Below, one piece after another: positions 10,550 through 19,515 of a DNA stretch of 49,849 nt. The stretch spans positions 1 through 49,849 of the forward strand of contig JARGOF010000037.1 in assembly GCA_029212415.1 (NCBI GenBank), in the 5' to 3' direction. The first letter of the stretch is position 1. Every line of letters starts with the position of its first letter. Origin of the DNA: Rhizobiaceae bacterium (GTDB lineage: Bacteria; Pseudomonadota; Alphaproteobacteria; Rhizobiales; Rhizobiaceae). The position numbers were made by a program, and so were the translations under genes. The notes under the pieces are model-generated. The model made no database searches. It saw only the letters and a program-made list of their open reading frames with translations, and was not told the origin of the DNA.

Positions 10550-11620
10550 GTGCCGCAAACTGTCTTGACCTCACCTCGTACTGTTCTCGAGTTTCCGTTC
10601 GAGTCTGGGCCAGCTTATGGTGATGTGACAGAGGTTGCCGAGGGACTGCTCTGGCTCAGGATTCCACTGCCTTATCTTCTGGATCATGTGAATATCTATC
10701 TTGTCCAGGACGGCGACAGTTGGGTAGTGATTGACACCGGAATTCAGACCGACGAAGCAATCGCAGTGTGGCAACAGTTGTTCGTTGGCCCTCTCAAGGG
10801 GTTTTGCATCAGTCGCGTAATCGCTACGCATTTTCACCCTGACCACATTGGACTGGCAGGGTGGATGTGTGAACGTTTCAACGCGCCGTTATTGACGAGT
10901 TTCTCGACCTATATGGGCAGTCAGGTCATCTCGTTGGCACCGGAAAAAAATAGTCTGCGTCAGTTTTTCGACTTTTACATCAGCCACGGCATGACGGAGG
11001 AAGGGGCTGGAATTGTTGCCATACAGGGCAATGAATATTTACAGTGTGTGTCTGACCTGCCCAGCACATTCCTCAGGTTGATGATGCCCGATACACTGGT
11101 CATTGGAAACCGTTCATTCCGAGTGTTGAGCGGCGATGGGCACGCGCCCGAACAGATCATGCTTTATTGTGCAGAAGAGAAACTCCTGTTCGCAGCGGAT
11201 CAGGTCATTGAGAAGATTTCACCGAATGTGAGCGTTTATGCCGGAGAACCGAAGGGCGATCCGTTAGGTCATTTTTTGCGTTCTCTGCGGCTATTGCGGA
11301 ACGAGATTCCGGACGATGTGCTCGTGCTTCCGGGGCATAGGCGTCCGTTTTATGGGCTGCAATTGCGTTGCGATGAACTTGAAGCCCATCACGAAATTCG
11401 CTGCGACGCAATCCGTTCGGCCTGTGCAGAAGCTCCGCAGTCTGTGGCGGATTTGGTGCCTGTGCTGTTCCCCAGACAACTGGATCCGCACCAGATGAGT
11501 TTCGCATTCACAGAGACACTTGCACATGTAAATCGTCTGGTTCGGCGGGGCGAAATTGAAACCGTGAAGCAAGGCAACAGGCTCGTGAATCAGGTGACAT
11601 CGCAGAATTCAGAAACCTGA
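10550..11620 (+). CDS. metallo-beta-lactamase-fold hydrolase
   Basis: A 356-residue enzyme of the MBL superfamily. The zinc-binding motif HFHPDH is at residues 94-99, with later ligands in SGDGHAPEQ, AADQ and LPGHRRPF, so the dinuclear site appears complete. A C-terminal region of about 100 residues (ELEAHHEIRCDAIRSAC, winged-helix-like) matches the MBL plus helical-tail layout of LACTB2-type proteins. GTG 10550 was chosen because GGAAGG lies 8 bases upstream and upstream codons have no family character. The gene is monocistronic, divergent from the liv operon. Such proteins hydrolyse thioesters, lactones or phosphodiesters; a CoA-thioesterase or lactonase role would fit the context but is inference. 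Confidence 0.85.
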   Translation: MPQTVLTSPRTVLEFPFESGPAYGDVTEVAEGLLWLRIPLPYLLDHVNIYLVQDGDSWVVIDTGIQTDEAIAVWQQLFVGPLKGFCISRVIATHFHPDHIGLAGWMCERFNAPLLTSFSTYMGSQVISLAPEKNSLRQFFDFYISHGMTEEGAGIVAIQGNEYLQCVSDLPSTFLRLMMPDTLVIGNRSFRVLSGDGHAPEQIMLYCAEEKLLFAADQVIEKISPNVSVYAGEPKGDPLGHFLRSLRLLRNEIPDDVLVLPGHRRPFYGLQLRCDELEAHHEIRCDAIRSACAEAPQSVADLVPVLFPRQLDPHQMSFAFTETLAHVNRLVRRGEIETVKQGNRLVNQVTSQNSET

Positions 11621-11839
11621 CGGTGCGGTCTTGCAGGTCACATTCGTCATTCATCCAACAACAGAACGACCGGGTTATCGTGGAAGTGTTCACGTCCTAT
11701 GCGGATGGCTTCCCAACTGGTGTACCCCAATCTTGGCTCGGTGCCGGAACCAACGGTCGGACTATTGGTATACCCAAGCGTACATAATTCAGCAAAGTCC
11801 GCCATTGATTTGGGGCCTGCCTGACCAAAGGAGATTTTC
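11621..11839. other. intergenic spacer
   Basis: 219 bases with no convincing gene, hairpin or repeat. A 52-codon minus-strand frame (11647-11805) is open but resembles nothing I know. Confidence 0.5.
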
Positions 11840-12973
11840 ATGATCAAGTCCGGACCGCTCTCACATCTGCGTATTGTTGAAATGGCCGGGCTTGGCCCCT
11901 GCCCGCTTGCGGGGCAGTTACTCGCCGACTTGGGGGCAGAGGTTATTGTGATTGACCGCAAATCGGGCCGCGGCGACCCGGCGAATATCAACCGGCGGAA
12001 CAAGCAATCGGTTGCGCTTAACCTCAAATCCGACTCCGGTCGCGACGCTGCGATGCGTTTGATCGCACGGGCAGATGCTGTTATCGAGGGGTTCCGGCCC
12101 GGCGTGATGGAGAAATTGGGCCTTGGTCCTGAACCATGCCTCGCACAAAATCCAGGGCTGGTGTTTGGCCGCATGACCGGTTGGGGGCAAACGGGACCAT
12201 TGGCGCATCTGGCGGGGCATGACATCAACTATATGTCTCTTTCCGGGTCGCTGGGCGCCATTGGCGCGGCTGACCGGCCACCGGTGCCACCACTGAACCT
12301 GGTGGCAGATTACGGCGGCGGGACAATGTTCCTGGTTTTCGGTGTACTCGCCGCGCTTTTGGAGCGACAGGTGTCAGGAAAAGGGCAGGTTGTGGACGCG
12401 GCGATTGTCGATGGTGTTCCCGCGATGATGGGCGTGTTCCATTGGATGTTGCACAACGGAGTCTGGGACACGCAACGCGAACACAACATGCTGGACGGTG
12501 GAGCGCCCTATTATCGATGTTACGAGACGAGCGACGGTAAGGCCATATCGGTTGGACCGATCGAACCAAAGTTTTTTGCGGAAATGTGCGAGAAAGCCGG
12601 GTTGGAACATGTTGCGCCAGTTGAGCAGGTGAACAAGCAAAATTGGTCGCGTTTAAGCGCCGACTACGCAAAGGTGTTCCGAACAAAGACGCGCGATGAG
12701 TGGGCTGGGATTTTCGCTGATTGCGACGCCTGTGTGGCGCCAGTTCTGACCTTCGATGAGGTCGAGGCGCATCCGCATAATGCCGAGCGCGGCATCTTTT
12801 TCCGACAGGATGGGGTGATGCAGGCGGCCCCGGCCCCGCGTTTTGATCGCACTCCGGCTGGTCCTGTCCTGTCACCACGCGCGCCGGGTGCGGATTCGGC
12901 TGAAGTTCTTGCCCTTGCAGGGTATGCACCAGAGGAGATCGCGGCGATGAAGGCGGATGGCTCAATCACCTGA
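11840..12973 (+). CDS. CaiB/BaiF family, alpha-methylacyl-CoA racemase-like
   Basis: A 377-residue family III CoA enzyme close to alpha-methylacyl-CoA racemase (AMACR/MCR). Diagnostic residues are His127 and Asp157, in GHDINYMSLSG and ADYGGGT, equal to the His/Asp pair of mycobacterial MCR, and the Glu in YYRCYETSDGK. The presence of GHDINY argues for racemase over formyl-/succinyl-CoA transferase, which use a catalytic Asp near residue 170. Racemases invert the 2-methyl centre of branched acyl-CoAs so that S-specific acyl-CoA dehydrogenases can act, which fits a cluster for isoprenoid-like or alpha-methyl-branched substrates. AAAGGAG precedes the ATG. It converges with the acyl-CoA dehydrogenase at 13009. 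Confidence 0.9.
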   Translation: MIKSGPLSHLRIVEMAGLGPCPLAGQLLADLGAEVIVIDRKSGRGDPANINRRNKQSVALNLKSDSGRDAAMRLIARADAVIEGFRPGVMEKLGLGPEPCLAQNPGLVFGRMTGWGQTGPLAHLAGHDINYMSLSGSLGAIGAADRPPVPPLNLVADYGGGTMFLVFGVLAALLERQVSGKGQVVDAAIVDGVPAMMGVFHWMLHNGVWDTQREHNMLDGGAPYYRCYETSDGKAISVGPIEPKFFAEMCEKAGLEHVAPVEQVNKQNWSRLSADYAKVFRTKTRDEWAGIFADCDACVAPVLTFDEVEAHPHNAERGIFFRQDGVMQAAPAPRFDRTPAGPVLSPRAPGADSAEVLALAGYAPEEIAAMKADGSIT

Positions 12974-13008
12974 CAAGGCGCAGGACAACCCAAGCCCCGT
13001 CGCCAGCA

Positions 13009-14205
13009 TCACATCCGTTTGGCGACCTCCTCAAGCATGACTTCGGTGGCGCCGCCGCCGATTCTCAGAATGCGAGCATCGCGTACCATACGCTCGATGG
13101 GAGTGCCGCGCATATAACCGGTTCCACCGTGCAGTTGCAGGCAGCCATGCACGACTTCGTGCAGAATTTCCGGCCCCACGGATTTGATCATCGCCGTATC
13201 ACGAATGACGGGCTGGCCGGAATCCTTGGCTGCGGCCGTCTGATAGGTCAGCGCTCGGATCATCGCCACTTTTGATGCGAGATCGGCCAAACGTTGGCGC
13301 GTTGCCTGCTGTTCCCACAGTGTTTTGCCAAATGCCTTGCGGGTGCGCACATAGTCCAGGGTCAGTTCAATCGCTTTTGCACCTTCTCCTGCGCAGAACG
13401 CGCCGATCATCAGCCGTTCCTGTTCAAAACCTTGCATGATCGCATAGAAACCGCGGTTTTCAGCTCCGAGCAGGTTTTCATTGGGCACGCGCATGTCCTC
13501 GAATACGAGTTCGGCAGTGTCCGAGCAGAGCCAGCCATGTTTTTCAAGCTTGCTTGCGACTTTGAAACCTGGCGTGTCGGTGGGCACAATGAACAGTGAT
13601 ATACCCCGAGCGCCACTTTCCGGCCCGTCCGTGCGAGCGGCCAATATGACAATATCCCCATAGACGGCATTGGTTATGAACATCTTGGTGCCGTTGATGA
13701 TCCAGTCGTCGCCGTCACGCACCGCTCTGGTTCTTATGCTGGCCACGTCCGATCCTGCTCCAGCTTCGGTGACGCCAACGGCACAGACCTTTTTTCCGGC
13801 AATCAGGTCAGGAAGAAATCTGGTCTTTTGTTCTGGGGTGCCGACGCGGGTGATATGGGACGCTGACATGTCCGTATGCACCGTGACCGATGATGTGAAG
13901 CCGCCAAAAGAGGAACGAGACAATTCTTCGCCAAAGACGACCGAGGCAAGCGCGCCCATTTGGGTGCCGCCGAATTCCTCCTCATGCTGCATGCCCAGCA
14001 GACCCATATCGCCGAGTATGCGGAACATGCCGCGCGGAATCTTGCCTTCACGCTCCCAAACGTCAGCGTTGGGGATCACCTCTTTGTTGACAAAGCGGCG
14101 GACTTGTTCCCGCAGCATACGCAAGTCTTCATCGACGAAAACCGGATCGTCCAGGCGGAAGCCGCTTTCCGAACCGGCCGCACTAAGTGTTTCGCTCATA
14201 TTCAT
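13009..14205 (-). CDS. acyl-CoA dehydrogenase (LCAD/IVD-like active site)
   Basis: A 398-residue FAD enzyme that introduces an alpha,beta double bond into an acyl-CoA. Seen: GVTEAGAGSDVASIRT (substrate/flavin loop), FITNAVYG, the FAD contact RKAFGKTLWEQQATRQ, HGGTGYMRGTPIER, and the C-terminus IGGGATEVMLEEVAKRM. The MCAD catalytic Glu position is Gly here; the Glu in EQERLMIG matches the base of long-chain and isovaleryl-CoA dehydrogenases. Start ATG 14205 has GGTGGA just upstream. Close paralogue of the genes at 42580, 44535 and 45786. Divergent from the Rieske operon, with candidate operators between. Confidence 0.93.
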   Translation of the reverse strand: MNMSETLSAAGSESGFRLDDPVFVDEDLRMLREQVRRFVNKEVIPNADVWEREGKIPRGMFRILGDMGLLGMQHEEEFGGTQMGALASVVFGEELSRSSFGGFTSSVTVHTDMSASHITRVGTPEQKTRFLPDLIAGKKVCAVGVTEAGAGSDVASIRTRAVRDGDDWIINGTKMFITNAVYGDIVILAARTDGPESGARGISLFIVPTDTPGFKVASKLEKHGWLCSDTAELVFEDMRVPNENLLGAENRGFYAIMQGFEQERLMIGAFCAGEGAKAIELTLDYVRTRKAFGKTLWEQQATRQRLADLASKVAMIRALTYQTAAAKDSGQPVIRDTAMIKSVGPEILHEVVHGCLQLHGGTGYMRGTPIERMVRDARILRIGGGATEVMLEEVAKRM

Positions 14206-14602
14206 TTTGGTCCACCGTATAAAGCTCTTTTGACAATAAAGCTCAGTGGGCAATTGTTCGCACAATGTTGTGGATGAGTCCATATAAGAATACGGTCAGA
14301 CGGGTTATTTAAATCTAAAAATGCCGCGGATTCGAGGTTGGAAACGGGTATTTCGAATGTGTTGGGAAAGTCCGAGGCGCATTCTGTTCGTGATTTGAAG
14401 GCATTTTGTGAGGCTGGTAGTAGCAGGTTCAGGCCATGCGCCTGGATTGCATAGGGCTGATTGATTGTCCGATTGAACCATCGCGTCAATCTAGATTGAC
14501 TTCAAGCAAACCTCTATATAAAAATGATGGGCGTCCGGTTTATTTTATCGAGACCTGCTGTAATGGTGTGTCAGTTCAGCCTGCATGAAGGGGGGAACGA
14601 AT
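14206..14602. promoter_or_regulatory. divergent control region of acyl-CoA dehydrogenase and Rieske operon
   Basis: A 397-base AT-rich region with no gene. From left to right it holds ATACGGTCAGACGGGTTATT (14290-14309), similar to a site at 19651; a perfect 16-bp palindrome GTCAATCTAGATTGAC (14485-14500) whose right end forms a TTGACT -35-like box; a TATAAA box about 15 bases further on; and GGCGTCCGGTTT (14530-14541), similar to the palindrome at 27225. Confidence 0.55.
14485..14500. promoter_or_regulatory. perfect 16-bp palindrome, candidate operator
   Basis: GTCAATCTAGATTGAC reads the same on both strands and overlaps a -35-like TTGACT in front of the Rieske dioxygenase operon, a position suited to repression or activation. 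The regulator is not known. Confidence 0.5.
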
Positions 14603-15859
14603 ATGGATGGAAATCAAATATCCAGGTGGGATGAGCTTATCCGGCCAGGTATGGTGCATGGATCGCTCTACAGCGATGAGGCTATCTTCAAAGAAGAAAT
14701 GGAAAAAATCTGGTTCACGACATGGGTCTATATTGGGCATGAAAGCGAAGTGCCCGAGAAGAACGACTTTGTGACCAAATCCCTTGGGCCAATGCCAGTA
14801 CTGATGGTTCGCGACTCGAACGGTAAAATCCAGTTGTTGCTGAACAGGTGTCCGCATCGCGGCAATGCTGTATGTGTTCAGGAACAGGGAAATCGCGCTC
14901 GGTTCACTTGTCCTTACCATTCGTGGACGTTTTCGAACACCGGTGATCTGATCAACTATGCTTTCCCGGAAGGTTATGAGGGGGTCGACAAGTCCAAGCT
15001 TGGCCTTGGCAAGGTTGCGCGGGTTGCCAGCTATCGGGGTTTTGTATTTGGCTCCATGGCGGCTGAAGGTCCGACATTGGAAGAGCATCTGGGCGGGGCG
15101 ATCCGCACCATTGACCAGCTGTGTGATAATTCTCCGACAGGCGAAATCGAAATCAACGCGGGTTATCTCAAGCACCGGACCCGTGCCAACTGGAAGTTCA
15201 TTTTGGAAAACGAATGTGACGGTTATCACCCGGCGTTCGTACATTCTTCGATTTTCTCGGTCTCCAGCAGCGCCATTGGCGATCTGTATGGTGACAAGGC
15301 GGTCGCTGTGACACGCGCGTTTGGCAATGGGCATACTGAAGTCGATCCACGCCCCGAGTTCCGCCGCCGGGACGCCCCGATGAGTTGGTTCGGGACCACA
15401 TCCGAAAGGCTGCCAGAATACACCAAGCAGATGAATGAAGCCTATGGTGACAGGCGTGCTCGGGAAATCATGATTGATGGCACGCCGCATGTCATGATCT
15501 TTCCCAACCTTTTCATCGCTGAGATTCAACTCTTTGTGATTCAACCGATTTCAGTCAATGAATCAATTCAGCATTCGACTGCGATCCAGTTCAAGGGTGC
15601 CCCTGACATCAATCGCCGCCTGCGTCAGCAGACAATGGGGTCGGTTGGTCCGGCAGGCTTTCTATTGGCCGATGATACCGAGATGTACGAACGCAATCAG
15701 CGTGGATTGGAAATTCGTGAGCCGGAATACTTGTTTCTCAAGCGTGGCGAACATCGCGAACGGCGCGACGAAGATGGGTATCTGATCGGCCACTCGACCG
15801 ATGATCTGCCCTCCCGGGAAATCTGGAAGCATTACCGCAGCATGATGGAGGCCACATGA
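14603..15859 (+). CDS. Rieske non-haem iron dioxygenase, large (alpha) subunit
   Basis: A 418-residue terminal oxygenase subunit. The Rieske [2Fe-2S] ligands are Cys83, His85, Cys103 and His106 (CPHRG...CPYHSW). The bridging Asp206 and iron ligands His209 and His214 are in CDGYHPAFVH, and the third iron ligand is probably the first Asp of LLADDTEMYER. ATG 14603 follows GGGGGGAACGAAT; an ATG 18 bases earlier lacks a site. It overlaps the beta-subunit gene by four bases. The family adds both atoms of O2 to an aromatic ring. No reductase or ferredoxin is in this operon; those at 533 and 2179 are the candidates. Confidence 0.95.
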   Translation: MDGNQISRWDELIRPGMVHGSLYSDEAIFKEEMEKIWFTTWVYIGHESEVPEKNDFVTKSLGPMPVLMVRDSNGKIQLLLNRCPHRGNAVCVQEQGNRARFTCPYHSWTFSNTGDLINYAFPEGYEGVDKSKLGLGKVARVASYRGFVFGSMAAEGPTLEEHLGGAIRTIDQLCDNSPTGEIEINAGYLKHRTRANWKFILENECDGYHPAFVHSSIFSVSSSAIGDLYGDKAVAVTRAFGNGHTEVDPRPEFRRRDAPMSWFGTTSERLPEYTKQMNEAYGDRRAREIMIDGTPHVMIFPNLFIAEIQLFVIQPISVNESIQHSTAIQFKGAPDINRRLRQQTMGSVGPAGFLLADDTEMYERNQRGLEIREPEYLFLKRGEHRERRDEDGYLIGHSTDDLPSREIWKHYRSMMEAT

Positions 15860-16413
15860 CCACTGACATACAAGAGAATGAAGGCCCCGACATTCTGAAG
15901 GAATGGGTCGGGAAGGGCCGGGTTTATGAAAAGACATTCAACCCTGAACTTTACCACGAAGTTCAGCAATTCATTTTTCGCGAAGCGCGGTTGCAGGACA
16001 TCCACGACTATGACGCGTGGGAAGCGCTTTGGACCGATAATGCATTGTATTGGGTGCCTGCAAATGGCACCGACACGGATCCTGAGCGACAGATGTCGTT
16101 GATCTACGACAACCGCTCCCGGATTGCTCTGCGCATACGTCAACTCAAGACCGGGCGGCGGCATTCGCAGACCCCGCCGTCGCAACTTGCCCGCGTGATT
16201 TCGAATTTCGAATTTCTGACGTCATCGAATGACGATATCAAAGTCATGTGCAATGTTCAGATATTCGAGACCAATCTGAGAGGCGATACCATGTGGGCCG
16301 CGCGCAACGAATATACATTGCGTCGGATAGATGGGGTACTCAAGATGGCCTATAAGAAGGTCGTTTTGATCAACAACAATAAAGCGATTTACACGCTGTC
16401 CTTCCTCGTTTGA
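15856..16413 (+). CDS. aromatic-ring-hydroxylating dioxygenase, small (beta) subunit
   Basis: A 185-residue structural subunit with the SnoaL/NTF2-like fold: an N-terminal helix (FIFREARLQDIHDYDAWEALWTDNALYWVP), the DPERQMSLIYDNRSRIALRIRQL segment and the C-terminal strands ending RIDGVLKMAYKKVVLINNN. It supports an alpha3beta3 assembly with the subunit at 14603. The ATGA overlap with the alpha gene means coupled translation. It is followed after 20 bases by a crotonase gene. Confidence 0.94.
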   Translation: MTTDIQENEGPDILKEWVGKGRVYEKTFNPELYHEVQQFIFREARLQDIHDYDAWEALWTDNALYWVPANGTDTDPERQMSLIYDNRSRIALRIRQLKTGRRHSQTPPSQLARVISNFEFLTSSNDDIKVMCNVQIFETNLRGDTMWAARNEYTLRRIDGVLKMAYKKVVLINNNKAIYTLSFLV

Positions 16414-16433
16414 GGTAGGAGAGGGAGGCAAAA

Positions 16434-17249
16434 GTGTTTGAAGGTGAAGAGACTATCGTAAGCGAAGGTCCGGTTCTGCTGACTTATGGGGCCGGGATTG
16501 CCAATATACAGCTGAACCGTCCCGCAAGTGGCAACGGGTTCAACATAGAATTGATGCGGGCGTTACAGGACGTGATCATGAAGGTGCATGGTGACCGGCG
16601 TGTGCGGGCCGTCATTCTTTCGGGAAACGGCAAGATATTTTGTGGTGGCGGTGACGTGAAGGAATTTGCCTCCAAGGGGGCTGCCCTTCCCGATTATCTG
16701 CGTATGGCAACCGCTTATTTGCAAGTCTGCATGTCGGGTCTGGTGAATCTCGAAATGCCGGTGATCGCCAAGGTTCACGGGTATGCAACCGGCGGGGCTG
16801 GACTGGGTCTGGTATGTACTTCCGATCTCGTTATTTGCGGGGCAGGAGCCAAAATCATGGCTGGTGGGACCCGCGTAGGCATGGCACCTGACGCTGGCGC
16901 TACTGCGACGCTTTCCAAGATTGTCGGCTTCCGACGCGCGATGGACCTGGTATTGACCAACCGTTTTGTGGGCGCCGAAGAGGCTGAACGGATCGGTTTG
17001 GTGACGCGCGTTGTGTCCGATGAGGATCTGGACGCCGAAGTTCTGAAGGTCGCGCAGCAAATAGCGGCCGGCGCTCCAAAGTCACAAGCTGCGACCAAAC
17101 GGTTGATGTGGAACGGTTTGGGGCGCGGTTTTGAGGCCAGCCTGCCGGATGAAGCACGCGAAGTTGCGACCCTCTCGGGCACCAAAGATTCGCTTGAAGG
17201 GTTGATGGCGGTGATCGAGAAACGCGCACCGGTTTTCACCGGAGAGTGA
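16434..17249 (+). CDS. enoyl-CoA hydratase/isomerase family protein lacking hydratase glutamates
   Basis: A 271-residue crotonase-fold protein. The oxyanion-hole segments are present (FCGGGDVKEF and HGYATGGAGLG), but both catalytic glutamates of true enoyl-CoA hydratase are absent: the GGGxEL position is Gly and the PE position before GxxP is Gly. Asp153 in APDAG matches the catalytic Asp of PaaG-type isomerases. Isomerisation or ring-related chemistry is therefore more likely than hydration (inference). GTG start with GGGAGG 5 bases upstream. Third gene of the Rieske operon, overlapped or abutted by the SDR. Confidence 0.88.
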   Translation: MFEGEETIVSEGPVLLTYGAGIANIQLNRPASGNGFNIELMRALQDVIMKVHGDRRVRAVILSGNGKIFCGGGDVKEFASKGAALPDYLRMATAYLQVCMSGLVNLEMPVIAKVHGYATGGAGLGLVCTSDLVICGAGAKIMAGGTRVGMAPDAGATATLSKIVGFRRAMDLVLTNRFVGAEEAERIGLVTRVVSDEDLDAEVLKVAQQIAAGAPKSQAATKRLMWNGLGRGFEASLPDEAREVATLSGTKDSLEGLMAVIEKRAPVFTGE

Positions 17250-17251
17250 CA

Positions 17252-18007
17252 ATGGATTTTTTGACACGCCTTTCGGGCCTCTCCGCTTTGGTGACGGGCG
17301 GCTCCCAAGGTATTGGGGCTGCGGTTGTTCGTCGGCTTGCCGCAGAAGGCGCGCGCGTCGTTATCCTTGACCGTGATCGGGAGGGCGCAATCGCACTTGC
17401 CCAGGAATGTGGAAATGAAGTCACGCCTGCGATTGTTGACGTTACCGATTTCGACCGCGTGCGAGCACTGATCGGCGAGCATGGGCCTTTTGACATCGCG
17501 GTGAATAACGCCGGTGTCGATCAGCATGGGTTTTTTACCAGCACGACAGAAGAAGATTGGAGGTTCCTTTTAAGGGTCAATCTTGAGGCCGTTCTGGCCG
17601 TGACGCATGCTGTTCTTCCTGCGATGCAAGAGGCGGGCTTTGGCCGGATCGTCAACATCTCTTCGGAGGCGGGTCGTATTGGTTCGCGTGGCGGATCTGT
17701 CTATTCTGCTGCCAAAGGGGGCGTTATCGCCTTTACCAAGTCCATAGCGATTGAAAACGCCCGATACGGCATCACCGCCAACAATATCCTGCCTGGACCG
17801 ATCGACACGCCGATGTTGCGTAGTGCGCTCGAAACTGGAGCAGGCGATAAATTGCTGAAAGCGATGGAGGGGGCGACACTTCTGCGCCGTCTTGGGACAT
17901 CCGAAGAAGTTGCCTCTGCAGTTGCCTTTATCAGCTCACGCGAGGCCGGATACATTACTGGCGAGACTCTGGGTGTGTCAGGCGGCATGGGGATTACGCG
18001 GTCCTGA
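17252..18007 (+). CDS. short-chain dehydrogenase/reductase (possible cis-dihydrodiol or hydroxyacyl dehydrogenase)
   Basis: A 251-residue classical SDR: nucleotide motif TGGSQGIG, NNAG, Ser in NISSEAG and the YSAAK catalytic pair, and the C-terminal GITANNILPGPIDTPM. ATG 17252 sits 6 bases after GGAGAG; a GTG two codons before is less likely. As the last gene of a Rieske dioxygenase operon it could oxidise the cis-dihydrodiol made by the oxygenase, or act on a 3-hydroxyacyl-CoA; sequence alone does not decide. It converges with the esterase gene at 18011 with only 3 bases between. Confidence 0.9.
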   Translation: MDFLTRLSGLSALVTGGSQGIGAAVVRRLAAEGARVVILDRDREGAIALAQECGNEVTPAIVDVTDFDRVRALIGEHGPFDIAVNNAGVDQHGFFTSTTEEDWRFLLRVNLEAVLAVTHAVLPAMQEAGFGRIVNISSEAGRIGSRGGSVYSAAKGGVIAFTKSIAIENARYGITANNILPGPIDTPMLRSALETGAGDKLLKAMEGATLLRRLGTSEEVASAVAFISSREAGYITGETLGVSGGMGITRS

Positions 18008-18010
18008 AGA

Positions 18011-18889
18011 TCAGGCCAGTTTCTCTTTCAGGAATTCGCCGATCTGCTGAATTGATTTTTGGGCTTCCTCCAGTTCAGGGAAAACCTGAAAATGGTGTAT
18101 CATCTCATCCCAGACCACAATTTCCATTGCCGTGCCCGTAGCGCGGGCACGGGCGCGCAACAACTCGGAATCACCCAAAACTGTTTCATGATCGCCGACA
18201 TGAACGAGCATCGGCGGCAGTCCGGCAAGGTCGCCGTTGATGGGCGAGGCATATGGATGTGACGGATCGCCGTCGCGACCAAGATAGGTTTTTGCCATCA
18301 TCAGAACGGCTTGGCGTTGGGTCAACGGGTCGAGCGCGGCGCGGGTACGATAGGTGTCGCTATTCGCCTCCATGTCGAGCCAGGGCGACAGGAAAACGAT
18401 GGCGGCAGGCAATGGCAACCCTTCGTCGCGGGCTTTCAACAACGTTGCGAGCGCAAGTCCTGCACCAGCCGAATCACCGCCGATGGCAAGTTTGGCCGGT
18501 GCAATGCCTTGATCCAGAAGCCAACGATAAACCGTAATCGAATCGTCAAGAGCAGCCGGAAAGCGGTGTTCGGGTGCAAGACGATAATCAAATCCCAACA
18601 CGCGCGCTCCGCTGGAAGTGGCCAGATCGGCCATCAATGCGCCATGTGAGGCGATAGAACCCATCTGATATCCGCCGCCGTGGCAATACATCAGCACGCT
18701 GTCGCCTTGCCCACCAATCCAGGCGGCTGGTACACCATTCGCATCGATTTCAGTTAACGGCGGGCGAACTCCATCAGAAACGAGTTGTGCAAAACCGGAG
18801 CGCATCTCTTCCAGACTCGTGCCGCGACCCCATTGGCCGAGCGCACTGGAAATACGTTCGAAAACAACATCAATCGGTTTTTGAACCAT
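18011..18889 (-). CDS. alpha/beta hydrolase, HSL-type esterase
   Basis: A 292-residue carboxylesterase of the hormone-sensitive lipase (family IV) group. Oxyanion motif HGGG at residues 70-73, nucleophile Ser140 in GGDSAGAG, acid in the VGDHETVLGDSE segment and His in the MIHHFQVF segment. No signal peptide, so cytoplasmic. It follows the tetR gene by 23 bases on the same strand and is probably co-transcribed. An esterase would be needed downstream of a Baeyer-Villiger monooxygenase to open the ester or lactone product, a possible link to the BVMO at 37591 (inference). Confidence 0.92.
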   Translation of the reverse strand: MVQKPIDVVFERISSALGQWGRGTSLEEMRSGFAQLVSDGVRPPLTEIDANGVPAAWIGGQGDSVLMYCHGGGYQMGSIASHGALMADLATSSGARVLGFDYRLAPEHRFPAALDDSITVYRWLLDQGIAPAKLAIGGDSAGAGLALATLLKARDEGLPLPAAIVFLSPWLDMEANSDTYRTRAALDPLTQRQAVLMMAKTYLGRDGDPSHPYASPINGDLAGLPPMLVHVGDHETVLGDSELLRARARATGTAMEIVVWDEMIHHFQVFPELEEAQKSIQQIGEFLKEKLA

Positions 18890-18912
18890 CAGGAAACGCC
18901 CAAACCAGCCTG

Positions 18913-19515
18913 CTATTCGCCATCGTGTTGCAAGAACCCGCTCAGGAAGACGTCGATCACTTGGTCTGCGTATTCCTGAGGAGTAACCGGTCCCTCGGGG
19001 TCATACCATACATAGGTGTAGTTCAGTGAACCAAGCAGAGACATTGCATAGGATGTGGCGAATTTCGGCGTCATCCGGTGTGACGCGTCAAGCCGGGCAA
19101 GTGCATCCTTCACGATTGAGATGATTTTTCGTTGTGCCGCTCCGATCTCGGTTTTTAGTGGCTGGTCCAATTGGTTCCAATCGTTGAGGAGCACAATTTG
19201 TTCAGCCTTGTTTGCAGCGTTCAACTCCATTATTCCCCGGGCAATTGCCCGCAGGTTCTCCTCTGGGTTCAGCCGCAATTCACCTACAGCTTGAAGTTCG
19301 GTCAGCATGGTTGAGACATGCTCTCCTACGATTTTACCAAGAATCTCTTCTTTTGAATCAAAGTAATGATAAAGCGCCCCACGCGACGATTGGCAGGCGT
19401 TTGCAAGATCTACGATTGTCGCTGTAGAGAAACCCTTTTCCGCGAAAAGTTTTGCCGCGGACCTCAGAATGTTCTCTCGGATTTCGGGATAGTCTTTCGA
19501 TTGTGTGCGGGCCAT
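18913..19515 (-). CDS. TetR/AcrR family transcriptional regulator
   Basis: A 200-residue one-component regulator. The N-terminal helix-turn-helix covers about residues 30-52 (ATIVDLANACQSSRGALYHYF), and the C-terminal ligand domain belongs to the type with ...TYVWYDPEGPVTPQEYADQVIDVFLSG, also seen in the regulator at 41619. This class often senses acyl-CoA esters (family knowledge). Divergent from the CrtI-like gene at 19713, with a candidate operator at 19651-19670, and probably co-transcribed with the esterase. Confidence 0.93.
   Translation of the reverse strand: MARTQSKDYPEIRENILRSAAKLFAEKGFSTATIVDLANACQSSRGALYHYFDSKEEILGKIVGEHVSTMLTELQAVGELRLNPEENLRAIARGIMELNAANKAEQIVLLNDWNQLDQPLKTEIGAAQRKIISIVKDALARLDASHRMTPKFATSYAMSLLGSLNYTYVWYDPEGPVTPQEYADQVIDVFLSGFLQHDGE

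Noticed and set aside
11647-11805. Small minus-strand gene in the spacer before the racemase gene
   Set aside because: 52 codons, no clear ribosome site, no recognisable family; an open frame of this length is common by chance.
12225-12965. Long minus-strand frame opposite the racemase-like gene
   Set aside because: Fully overlaps a well-supported gene, rich in Arg/Pro/His as expected for an antisense shadow.
14576-15544. 322-codon minus-strand frame opposite the Rieske alpha subunit
   Set aside because: Antisense to an unmistakable Rieske gene; translation shows no domain.
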